Source: Streptomyces hydrogenans
Lineage (GTDB): Bacteria > Actinomycetota > Actinomycetes > Streptomycetales > Streptomycetaceae
DNA: 49,197 nt
Assembly (NCBI RefSeq): GCF_014656075.1
Contig: NZ_BNBS01000060.1
Location: 1 to 49,197, forward strand
Direction: 5' to 3'
Part shown: piece after piece, positions 14,888 to 21,619 of the stretch
Numbering within the stretch: the first letter of the stretch is position 1
Layout of the letters: every line of letters begins with the position of its first letter
Made by a program: the position numbers and the translations under genes
Notes under the pieces: model-generated
Seen by the model: only the letters and a program-made list of their open reading frames with translations
Told to the model about the DNA's origin: nothing
The model's database searches: none

Positions 14888-15823
14888 GTGCGCCGAATTG
14901 CCGGCCTTCTCGTCGTCCCGCTGCTGCTGCTCACAGCGGCCTGCGGCAGCGACACCAAGGGCTCCGATAACGCCTCGATGACCAACGGGCTCCCCGCCAT
15001 CACCGCGGGCGCGAAGTTCGGCGAGAAGCCGACCCTCGCCAAGGGCGAGGGCGACCCGCCGAAGGAGCTGAAGGTCAACGTCATCAGCGAGGGCGACGGC
15101 CCGGTGACGAAGGACGGCGACGCCCTCCAGGTCAACTACCTCGGCCAGACCTGGGACTCCACGACCCCCTTCGACAACAGCTTCGACCGCGGCGAGCCGT
15201 TCACCCTCACCCTGGGCGCCGGCCAGGTCATCAAGGGCTGGGACCAGGGCCTGAAGGGCCAGAAGGTCGGCAGCCGCGTCGAGATCGGCATCCCGCCGGA
15301 GCTCGGCTACGGCGAGCAGGGCTCCCCGCCCAGCATCAAGGGCGGCGCCACCCTGGTCTTCGTCGTCGACATCCTGAAGGCGACCACCGTCCCGAAGTCC
15401 GCCGAGGGCACCGTCGTCGCCCAGGACAACAAGGACCTGCCCAAGGTCGGCACCAACACCGACGGCAAGGCCCCCTCGCTCACCGTGCCGAAGACCGACG
15501 CGCCGAAGGCGCTCGTCTCCAACTACGTCATCGAGGGCAAGGGCGAGGCCGTCAAGGCCACCGACACCCTGACCGTCCAGTACCAGGGCGTGCTCTGGAA
15601 GGACGGCAAGAAGTTCGACAGCTCCTACGACCGGGGCGCCCCGGCCACCTTCCAGCTCGCCGGTGTCATCCCGGGCTGGAGCAAGGGCCTGGAGGGCAAG
15701 AAGGTCGGCAGCCGCGTGCTGCTCGTCGTCCCGCCGGCCGACGGCTACGGCGACAAGGCCCAGGGGCCGATCCCGGCCAACTCGACCCTCGTCTTCACCG
15801 TGGACATCCTGGCCAAGCAGTAG
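14888..15823 (+). CDS. Tandem-domain FKBP-type peptidyl-prolyl isomerase lipoprotein
   Basis: A 311-residue exported prolyl isomerase. The signal peptide MRRIAGLLVVPLLLLTAAC ends in a lipobox with lipidated C19, so the mature protein is anchored outside the membrane. Two FKBP domains follow. The first (about 75-165) has GQVIKGWDQGLKGQKVGSR and PPELGYGEQG; the second (about 215-310) has GVIPGWSKGLEGKKVGSR and PPADGYGDKA. The second ends in the expected VFTVDIL strand. It probably helps exported proteins fold, which suits the tat genes downstream. GTG at 14888 is preceded by GAGGA. A cytosolic single-domain FKBP follows 96 bp downstream. Confidence 0.93.
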   Translation: MRRIAGLLVVPLLLLTAACGSDTKGSDNASMTNGLPAITAGAKFGEKPTLAKGEGDPPKELKVNVISEGDGPVTKDGDALQVNYLGQTWDSTTPFDNSFDRGEPFTLTLGAGQVIKGWDQGLKGQKVGSRVEIGIPPELGYGEQGSPPSIKGGATLVFVVDILKATTVPKSAEGTVVAQDNKDLPKVGTNTDGKAPSLTVPKTDAPKALVSNYVIEGKGEAVKATDTLTVQYQGVLWKDGKKFDSSYDRGAPATFQLAGVIPGWSKGLEGKKVGSRVLLVVPPADGYGDKAQGPIPANSTLVFTVDILAKQ

Positions 15824-15855
15824 CGGGTTCCCGCGCGTCCCGGTCCGCCTCGCGA

Positions 15856-15861
15856 TAGGTT
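15856..15861 (+). promoter_or_regulatory. Candidate -10 box for the small FKBP gene
   Basis: TAGGTT lies 58 nt before the GTG of the small FKBP gene. The match is to the -10 consensus only. Confidence 0.3.
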
Positions 15862-15919
15862 GGGCGGGTCGCGCGGGCCATCGTCCGCGCGGTTTCATCC
15901 GTATGAGGAGCACACTGCA

Positions 15920-16303
15920 GTGAGCATCGAGAAGCCCGAGGTCGACTTCCCGGGCGGCGAGCCGCCGGCCGACCTGGAGATCAAGGACATCTGGGAGGGC
16001 GACGGCGAGGTCGCCGCGGCCGGGGACACGGTCAACGTCCACTACGTCGGTGTCTCCTTCGACTCCGGCGAGGAGTTCGACGCCTCCTGGAACCGCGGCA
16101 CGCCGCTGGAGTTCCCGCTCGGTGCCGGCATGGTCATCCAGGGCTGGGACAAGGGCGTCCAGGGCATGAAGGTCGGCGGCCGCCGCCAGCTGGTCATCCC
16201 CGCGCACCTCGCCTACGGCGACCGCGGCGCCGGCGGCAAGATCGCCCCCGGCGAGACGCTGATCTTCGTCTGCGACCTCGTCTCGGTGAAGAAGGCCCGC
16301 TGA
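15920..16303 (+). CDS. Cytosolic FKBP-type peptidyl-prolyl isomerase
   Basis: A 127-residue single FKBP domain without a signal peptide, so it catalyses prolyl cis-trans isomerisation in the cytoplasm. Core motifs: VNVHYVGVSFDSGEEFDASW, then GMVIQGWDKGVQGMKVGGRR with the active-site Trp, then IPAHLAYGDRGAG and ETLIFVCDLVSV. The GTG at 15920 is chosen because TGAGGAG precedes it by about 9 nt and residues upstream of it do not resemble the family. It is followed by a very good terminator. Confidence 0.93.
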   Translation: MSIEKPEVDFPGGEPPADLEIKDIWEGDGEVAAAGDTVNVHYVGVSFDSGEEFDASWNRGTPLEFPLGAGMVIQGWDKGVQGMKVGGRRQLVIPAHLAYGDRGAGGKIAPGETLIFVCDLVSVKKAR

Positions 16304-16331
16304 CGAAGGGCTGACCGCCCCGCGCCCCGTA

Positions 16332-16371
16332 CCGAGGGCCCCCGTCCCAGTGGCGGGGGCCCTCGGCTTTT
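16332..16371 (+). terminator. Intrinsic terminator with T tract after FKBP
   Basis: A perfect 13-bp stem (16332-16344 with 16354-16366), a 9-nt loop and then CTTTT. This is one of the best classical terminators in the window and it isolates pafBC from the FKBP genes. Confidence 0.9.
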
Positions 16372-16397
16372 GTCCGGACACCCCGGGGCGGTACGGT
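16370..16397 (+). promoter_or_regulatory. Promoter of pafBC
   Basis: TTGTCC (16370-16375), 16 nt, then TACGGT (16392-16397) forms a sigma-70-type promoter immediately after the terminator and 44 nt before the pafB ATG. It shares TTGTC with RecA-NDp but not the GTG extension or the N8 spacing. Confidence 0.6.
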
Positions 16398-16441
16398 CGG
16401 ACGTCCGAGAACGGAACCGGGGAAGAGGGTGCAAGGCGTCC

Positions 16442-17398
16442 ATGGCGATTGCCAAGGCCGAGCGGCTCATGAATCTCGCGCTGTGCCTGCTCGGGACGCG
16501 CCGCGCCCTCAGCAAGCGGGAACTGCGCGGCTCCATCGAGGCGTACATGGAGGCCAGCAACGACGAGGCCTTCAACCGCATGTTCGAGCGGGACAAGGAC
16601 GACCTCCGCGAGCTCGGCCTGGTCATCGAGACCGTCGAGAACCTCGACGGCGAGACCGGCTACCTAGCCCGCCGCGACTCCAACCGCCTCCCGCCCATCA
16701 CCCTGGACGCCGAGGAGGCCGCCGCGCTCGGCCTCGCCGCCCGCGTCTGGCAGCAGGCCCGTCTCGCCGGAGCCGCCAGCGGCGCCCTCCAGAAGCTCCG
16801 CGCCGCCGGCATGCCCGAGGCCGAGGACACGTACGAGATCCAGCCCAGCGCCCTGGAGCCCCGCATCCCGGTCCACGAGACCGCCTTCGAGCCGCTGATG
16901 CTCGCCTGCCGCGACCGGCGCCCCGTCTCCTTCGAGTACCGCAAGGCCAACGCCGCCCGCCCCGAGCCCCGCCAGGTCGAGCCCTGGACGCTGGAGTGCT
17001 GGCGCGGCCACTGGTACCTGGCCGGCTGGGACCGCGACCGCGGCGCCGAGCGCGTCTTCCGCCTCTCCCGCATCACCGGCAAGGTCCGCTCCCGGGCCGG
17101 CGCCTTCACCGCGCCCGTGCCCGACGCCGTCACCGTCCGCGAGACCGTGGAGAGCTGGGCAGGCGAGACCGCCACCCGCTCCGCCCGGATCCGGCTCCGC
17201 GCCGGCTGCGGCTACCCGCTGCGCGCCCGCGCCACCGAGACGAGCGAGGGCGCCGACGGCTGGGACGAGCTGGAGATCCCGTACGGGCACGGCCTCGACG
17301 CCTGGCTGGTCGAGTTCGGCCCGGACGTCGTCGTACTGGAACCGGCCGACCTGCGGGCCGACGTGGTGGAGCGGCTGCGCGCCGTCGCCAAGGGCTGA
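16442..17398 (+). CDS. pafB: WYL-domain transcriptional regulator PafB
   Basis: A 318-residue regulator with an N-terminal winged helix-turn-helix (about 1-65: AKAERLMNLALCLLGTRRAL, KRELRGSIEAYM) and a WYL domain (about 140-230) containing ETAFEPLMLACRDRRPVSFEY and CWRGHWYLAGWDRDRGAERVF, plus a C-terminal WCX-like extension. In mycobacteria PafB and PafC act together as the activator of the LexA-independent DNA-damage response at RecA-NDp promoters. The ATG at 16442 is chosen from the conserved MAIAKAERLMNL opening. pafC follows 16 bp later, so the two are one operon. Confidence 0.94.
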   Translation: MAIAKAERLMNLALCLLGTRRALSKRELRGSIEAYMEASNDEAFNRMFERDKDDLRELGLVIETVENLDGETGYLARRDSNRLPPITLDAEEAAALGLAARVWQQARLAGAASGALQKLRAAGMPEAEDTYEIQPSALEPRIPVHETAFEPLMLACRDRRPVSFEYRKANAARPEPRQVEPWTLECWRGHWYLAGWDRDRGAERVFRLSRITGKVRSRAGAFTAPVPDAVTVRETVESWAGETATRSARIRLRAGCGYPLRARATETSEGADGWDELEIPYGHGLDAWLVEFGPDVVVLEPADLRADVVERLRAVAKG

Positions 17399-17414
17399 GG
17401 GGGAGACGAACCGC

Positions 17415-18368
17415 ATGGCTGCCAACGCGATCGACCAGACGAGGCGGATGCTCTCCCTCGTCACCTACCTCCGGGAGCGTCCCGGCGCCCACGTCGCCGA
17501 CGTGGCCCGCGCCTTCGGCATCACCGAGGACGAGCTGATCTCCGACCTGGACGTGCTGCCCATGTGCGGCACCAGCTTCCGGGGCGGCGACCTCCTCGAC
17601 ATCGACACCGACGGCGACCGGATCTGGTGGCACAATCCGGACGACGTCGCCGAGCCGCTCCGCCTCGCCGCCGACGAGGCCACCGCGCTGCTCGTCGCCG
17701 CCCGCGCCGTCGCCACCCTGCCGGGGCTGCGCGAGGGCGACCGGGACGCGCTGGTCCGCGCCACCGCCAAGCTGGAGACCGCCGCCGGCGAGGCCGCCGG
17801 GGCCAGCGCCCGCCTCTCGGTCACCTTCGAGTCCGAGGGCGGCGTCTTCGCCGAGGTCGACCGGGCCATCTCCGAGCGGAAGCGGCTCTGGCTGCGCTAC
17901 TACTCGCCGGCCCGGGACGAGCTCACCGAGCGCGAGGTCGACCCCATCCGCCTCTTCGCCGTCGGCCACACCTACATGGAGGCGTGGTGCCGCCTCTCGG
18001 AGGACCGCCGCACCTTCCGGCTGGACCGGGTGGCGGAGATCCGGATCCTGGAGGAGGCCGCCGCGCCGCCGGAGCTGGAGCTGCGGGACCTGTCCGAGGG
18101 GCTGGTCCAGCCCTCGGCCGACGACCCGGAGGTGGTGGTCGAGGTCGGTCCCGGCGGCCGCTGGGTCGCCGAGTACTACCCCCACGACCGGGCCGACGAG
18201 CTGCCCGACGGCGGGCTGAGGATCACCCTGCGCACCCCCGACCCGGCCTCGCTGAAGCGGCTCGCGCTCCGGCTCGGCAGCGACGGCCGGATCGTCTCCC
18301 CGGACGGTCTCGCCGACAGCGCCCGGGCGGCGGCGACCGCCGCGCTCGCCGCGTACGAGGGCGTGTGA
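17415..18368 (+). CDS. pafC: WYL-domain transcriptional regulator PafC
   Basis: A 317-residue partner of PafB with the same layout: winged helix-turn-helix (about 1-65, including GAHVADVARAFGITEDELISD), WYL domain (about 150-220, ISERKRLWLRYYSPARDE and HTYMEAWCRLSEDRRTFRLD) and a WCX-like C-terminal domain. The two proteins form a functional complex in mycobacteria. The ATG has GGGGGAGA about 8 nt upstream. In this window a matching target promoter precedes the RecB-like nuclease, which supports the same role here. Confidence 0.94.
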   Translation: MAANAIDQTRRMLSLVTYLRERPGAHVADVARAFGITEDELISDLDVLPMCGTSFRGGDLLDIDTDGDRIWWHNPDDVAEPLRLAADEATALLVAARAVATLPGLREGDRDALVRATAKLETAAGEAAGASARLSVTFESEGGVFAEVDRAISERKRLWLRYYSPARDELTEREVDPIRLFAVGHTYMEAWCRLSEDRRTFRLDRVAEIRILEEAAAPPELELRDLSEGLVQPSADDPEVVVEVGPGGRWVAEYYPHDRADELPDGGLRITLRTPDPASLKRLALRLGSDGRIVSPDGLADSARAAATAALAAYEGV

Positions 18369-18574
18369 CCGGTTCTCGCACCCGGCCGGAGCCGGGGACG
18401 TCCGGAAGCGACCGGTCGTAGGGGCGGAGCGAGCCGCCGAAGCGAAGGGGACCGTCGGGGCGGGGCGAGCCCCCGGTCCGGCGAGCGGCCGGGTGGAGCG
18501 GGACGTCCCGCCGGAGCGGTCGGTCGAGGCACAGAGAGTCGTCGAGGCAGAGAGAGTTGAGGGAAATGTCCGTC

Positions 18575-18820
18575 ATGTCCGGACTGTCGGCATCGGTGGC
18601 CCCGGTCCTCTTCAAGGCCGCCTGCCCCGACTGCCGCTGCCGCTTCGAACTCGCCGCCGGCGCCCTGCGCCTGGCCATCGGAGCCAGCCGCCGCACCACC
18701 TTCTACTCCTTCACCTGCCCCGAGTGCGGCAGCGCCGTCCGCAAGCCCGCCGGCGAGCGCATCGTCGAGCTCCTCACCGGCGGCGGCGTCCGCACCCTCC
18801 GCCTCCACACCACCGCCTGA
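18575..18820 (+). CDS. Small zinc-ribbon protein, function unknown
   Basis: An 81-residue protein with two CxxC pairs, CPDC and CPEC, separated by about 30 residues, a likely zinc ribbon, followed by a short basic tail (CGSAVRKPAGERIVELLTGG). Such small zinc-ribbon proteins may bind nucleic acid or protein; nothing more specific can be said. Either the ATG at 18566 or the one at 18575 could start it; 18575 is preferred since GAGGGAA then lies about 10 nt upstream. It lies between pafC and the leaderless small membrane protein gene, after a 206-bp gap with no recognised signal. Confidence 0.7.
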   Translation: MSGLSASVAPVLFKAACPDCRCRFELAAGALRLAIGASRRTTFYSFTCPECGSAVRKPAGERIVELLTGGGVRTLRLHTTA

Positions 18821-18843
18821 CCGGCCCGCCACCCCCCAAGAGC

Positions 18844-18849
18844 TAGGCT
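18844..18849 (+). promoter_or_regulatory. -10 box for leaderless small membrane protein
   Basis: TAGGCT, 6 nt, then the ATG at 18856. It is a clear leaderless arrangement, with no ribosome-binding site. Confidence 0.6.
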
Positions 18850-18855
18850 CGGCGC

Positions 18856-19053
18856 ATGTTCTGGCCCATGCTCGCGATCGCCCTCGGCTTCCTCGGACTC
18901 GCCGTCCTCGGCGTCCTCGCCGTCAAGGTCTTCCTGGAGGTCCAGCGCCTCGGCCGTCAAGTGGAAGTCACCACACAACGGATCCAGCGCGCCGCCGAGG
19001 AGCTGGAGACCGCCACCACGGGACTGGCCCGAACCGGCCGTTCCCTGCCCTGA
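18856..19053 (+). CDS. Small single-pass membrane protein, function unknown
   Basis: A 65-residue protein with an N-terminal transmembrane segment (about 3-24: PMLAIALGFLGLAVLGVLAV) followed by an amphipathic, coiled-coil-like tail (VQRLGRQVEVTTQRIQRAAE). No domain is recognised, although the shape resembles DUF948-like and TatB-like proteins. It sits directly upstream of tatA, so a link to protein export or membrane organisation is conceivable but unproven. The -10 box at 18844 supports the start. Confidence 0.75.
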   Translation: MFWPMLAIALGFLGLAVLGVLAVKVFLEVQRLGRQVEVTTQRIQRAAEELETATTGLARTGRSLP

Positions 19054-19239
19054 ATCGAGTGCCGTACCCTGCGACGAAGCGGCCTGATCAGGGCCCCCCG
19101 GACGCAATCGTGAGTACGCACGGGCATTGCCCGACGTTTACTCCTGCGGGTTACGATCGCAGACAGCGCGGTGGCCGGACGCATGTCCGACCGGCCGGGC
19201 ACGCACCCATGCCGCCTCGGTGAGAAGAGAGACCACAGT

Positions 19240-19536
19240 ATGTTCCGTCAGATCGGTCCCCTTGAGATCAGCCTCATCCTGCTGGTCGTCGTGCTCCTCT
19301 TCGGCGCCAAGAAGCTCCCGGAGATGGCCCGCTCCCTCGGCAAGTCGGCCCGCATCCTGAAGAGCGAGGCCAAGGCCATGAAGGCGGAGGGCCAGGAGCC
19401 CGCCGCCCCCGCCGCCCCCGCCGAGGCGCCCGCCGACCAGGCCGCCCCCGCCGCCCAGCGCACCATCAAGGCCGCCCCCGGCGATGTCACCGGCGGCCGC
19501 CCCGTGACCGAGGCGTCGGACTCCACCCAGCGCTGA
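19240..19536 (+). CDS. tatA: Twin-arginine translocase subunit TatA
   Basis: A 98-residue pore-forming component of the Tat pathway, which moves folded proteins with twin-arginine signals. The N-terminal transmembrane helix (PLEISLILLVVVLLFGAKKL) ends in the hinge FGAKKLPEMARSLGKSARI, followed by the amphipathic helix and a disordered Ala/Pro/Glu-rich tail. The ATG at 19240 gives the standard TatA start. TTGCCC at 19127-19132 and TACGAT at 19152-19157, 19 nt apart, are a weak promoter candidate. tatC follows 81 bp later. No tatB gene is in this window. Confidence 0.95.
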   Translation: MFRQIGPLEISLILLVVVLLFGAKKLPEMARSLGKSARILKSEAKAMKAEGQEPAAPAAPAEAPADQAAPAAQRTIKAAPGDVTGGRPVTEASDSTQR

Positions 19537-19617
19537 CCCGGCCCGCGCCGGCCGCTGAACCGTTCGCCCCGCACGTACGCCGCACAGCGGCCTGCCCGCA
19601 CGAGATGAGGACGTGGG

Positions 19618-20577
19618 TTGCCCAAGTCTGCCCGCATGAAGAAGGAGAAGGATCCCGAGGGGCGGATGCCTCTCGCAGATCACCTCCGTGAGCTGCGCAA
19701 TCGCCTCGCGAAGGCGATGCTGGCGATCGTCGTCGCCTCCGTGGTGGCCGCGTTCTTCAGCCAGCAGCTGATGGACCTTCTGTCGTCCCCCGTACCGAAG
19801 TGCCCCCCGGGCACCTCCGTGTCCGACAACACCGGCGGACGCTGCGTCATCATCGCCTACCAGACCATGCTCTCCCCGTTCACCTCCACGGTGAAGGTGA
19901 TCATGCTGGCCGGCCTCATCGCCTCCAGCCCGGTCTGGCTCTACCAGCTCTGGGCCTTCGTCGCGCCTGGCCTCCACAAGAGCGAGAAGAAGTACACGTA
20001 CTGGTTCGCCGCCATCGCCGTCCCGCTCTTCGCGGCCGGCGCCTACACGGCGTACCTCATCATGCCCGTCAGCGTGCGCGTCCTCATCAGCATCACGCCC
20101 GACGTCGCCTCGAACTTCCTCTCCCTCGACGACCTCCTGGACTTCACCACCAGGATGGTGCTCGTCTTCGGCCTCGCCTTCGAGCTCCCGCTGCTGCTGA
20201 TCATGCTCAACCTCACCGGCGTGGTCACCGGCAAGCGCATGGCCGGCTGGTGGCGCGCCATGGTGATGTGCACCTTCGTCTTCGGCGCCGTCGCCACCCC
20301 CTCCACCGACCCGCTCGGCATGATCGCCCTCGCCGGACCGATCATCATCCTGTACTTCATCGCGGTCGGCTTCTCGATCCTCAACGACAAGCGACGGGCC
20401 CGCTCCGACCCCGACGCCCAGCTCGCCGACGACGAGGCATCGGTGCTCGACCACACCCCCGAGCCCATCGGCGCCCTCGACCCCGTCCCCGCCGCCCGCG
20501 CCCTGCCCGAGCAGGCCACCGGCGACACCGACGGAGCCCGCGCCCACCGCACCGGCGGCTACGACGACATCACCTGA
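19618..20577 (+). CDS. tatC: Twin-arginine translocase subunit TatC
   Basis: A 319-residue receptor subunit that recognises the RR signal peptide. Features: the N-terminal motif RMPLADHLRELRNRLAKAML with its invariant Glu, six hydrophobic segments between about 30 and 255, and the FVAPGLHKSEKKY loop. Unlike the E. coli protein it carries a long acidic C-terminal tail of about 60 residues (RSDPDAQLADDEASVLDHTP). The TTG at 19618 is preferred to the internal ATG at 19636 because GAGG lies 7 nt upstream of it. The tail end lies about 84 bp before the lipid kinase gene. Confidence 0.95.
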   Translation: MPKSARMKKEKDPEGRMPLADHLRELRNRLAKAMLAIVVASVVAAFFSQQLMDLLSSPVPKCPPGTSVSDNTGGRCVIIAYQTMLSPFTSTVKVIMLAGLIASSPVWLYQLWAFVAPGLHKSEKKYTYWFAAIAVPLFAAGAYTAYLIMPVSVRVLISITPDVASNFLSLDDLLDFTTRMVLVFGLAFELPLLLIMLNLTGVVTGKRMAGWWRAMVMCTFVFGAVATPSTDPLGMIALAGPIIILYFIAVGFSILNDKRRARSDPDAQLADDEASVLDHTPEPIGALDPVPAARALPEQATGDTDGARAHRTGGYDDIT

Positions 20578-20623
20578 CCCGGCCGACCGCCCCACCGGCG
20601 GTCACCCCGGCAGGCCGATCTTG

Positions 20624-20654
20624 TAGGGTCCCCCCAGACTCCGTCCGGGGGGAC
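20624..20654 (+). promoter_or_regulatory. -10 box overlapping an SD-masking hairpin before the lipid kinase
   Basis: TAGGGT (20624-20629) is a candidate -10. An 8-bp stem (20628-20635 with 20647-20654) pairs the G-rich ribosome-binding segment before the ATG at 20661. RNA started from this -10 would begin inside the loop and lack the left arm, while read-through RNA from tatC would contain it. Confidence 0.4.
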
Positions 20655-20660
20655 CCCGCC

Positions 20661-21575
20661 ATGTCCAGCGACATCACGCTCTTCGTCAATCCCACCGCCG
20701 GCCGCGGCCGCGGCGCCCACGCCGCCCAGCCCGCCGCGGACGCCCTGCGCGCCGCCGGCCACTCCGTCCGCACCGTCCTCGGCCTCGATGCCGCCGACGC
20801 CCTGCGCCGCGCCCGCGAGGCCGGCGCCGACGGCACGCTCGCCCTCGTCGCCGTCGGCGGCTACGGCATGGTCTCCCTCGCCCTCCAGGCCGTCGCCGGC
20901 ACCACCACCCCGCTCGGCGTCATCGCCGTCGGCACCGGCAACGACTTCGCCCGCTCCCTCGGCCTCCCGGTCCGCGCCCCGGCCGCCGCCGCCCGCCTCA
21001 CCGCCGCCCTCCTGCGCGACGACGCCGCCCGCACCGTCGACCTCGGACGCGTCACCACCCCCGCCGGACCCCGCTGGTACGGCACCGTCCTCGCCTCCGG
21101 CTTCGACTCGCGCGTCAACGACCGCGGCAACCGCATGCGGATCCCCGCCGGCCGCTTCAAGTACGACCTCGCGATCCTCGCCGAACTCGCCGCCTTCCGC
21201 GCCGTCCCCTACCGGCTCGTCCTCGACGGACTCGCCGTCGAGACCGACGCCACCCTCGTCGCCGTCGGCAACGGCACCTCCTACGGCGGCGGCATGCGGA
21301 TCTGCGCCGACGCCCGCACCGACGACGGCCTCCTCGACGTCACCGTCGTCGGCGCCGTCGGCCGCGCCACCCTCCTCAAGGTCTTCCCCCGCGTCTACCG
21401 GGGCACCCACCTCGACCACCCCGCCGTCACCACGTACCGCGTCCGCACGGTCACCCTCGACGCCCCCGCCACCACCGGCTACGCGGACGGCGAACCGCTC
21501 GGACCGCTGCCGCTGACCGCCGAGTGCGTCCCCGGCGCCCTCAGGGTCCTCGCCCCCGGCACCGCCCCTTCATAA
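20661..21575 (+). CDS. YegS/DgkB-type diacylglycerol or lipid kinase, altered GGDG motif
   Basis: A 304-residue lipid kinase family protein that would phosphorylate diacylglycerol or a related membrane lipid. It has the N-terminal FVNPTAGRGRG segment, a glycine-rich nucleotide loop, the VGTGNDFARSLGLP motif near residue 92, and a C-terminal YADGEPLG motif that closes the metal site. The catalytic-domain motif GGDG(T/M) reads GGYGM, with Y68 encoded by TAC at 20862-20864; a single G-to-T change from GAC would explain it. That aspartate is important for activity in the family, so the enzyme may be impaired. Everything else is intact, so this is not an ordinary decayed gene. Confidence 0.88.
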   Translation: MSSDITLFVNPTAGRGRGAHAAQPAADALRAAGHSVRTVLGLDAADALRRAREAGADGTLALVAVGGYGMVSLALQAVAGTTTPLGVIAVGTGNDFARSLGLPVRAPAAAARLTAALLRDDAARTVDLGRVTTPAGPRWYGTVLASGFDSRVNDRGNRMRIPAGRFKYDLAILAELAAFRAVPYRLVLDGLAVETDATLVAVGNGTSYGGGMRICADARTDDGLLDVTVVGAVGRATLLKVFPRVYRGTHLDHPAVTTYRVRTVTLDAPATTGYADGEPLGPLPLTAECVPGALRVLAPGTAPS

Positions 21576-21603
21576 AGATCGCATCGCTGTCGGAGGGGGC
21601 GGG

Positions 21604-21609
21604 TAGGCT
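21604..21609 (+). promoter_or_regulatory. -10 box close to the helicase start
   Basis: TAGGCT, then 10 nt, then the ATG at 21620. Initiation about 6 nt after the box would leave a leader of only a few nucleotides. No Shine-Dalgarno sequence is seen. Confidence 0.5.
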
Positions 21610-21619
21610 CGAAGACAAG

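Noticed and set aside
16370..16378. TTGTCCGGA as a self-regulating PafBC box upstream of pafB
   Set aside because: Only the first five bases fit the consensus and the -10 lies 13 rather than 8 nt from the end of the 9-mer.
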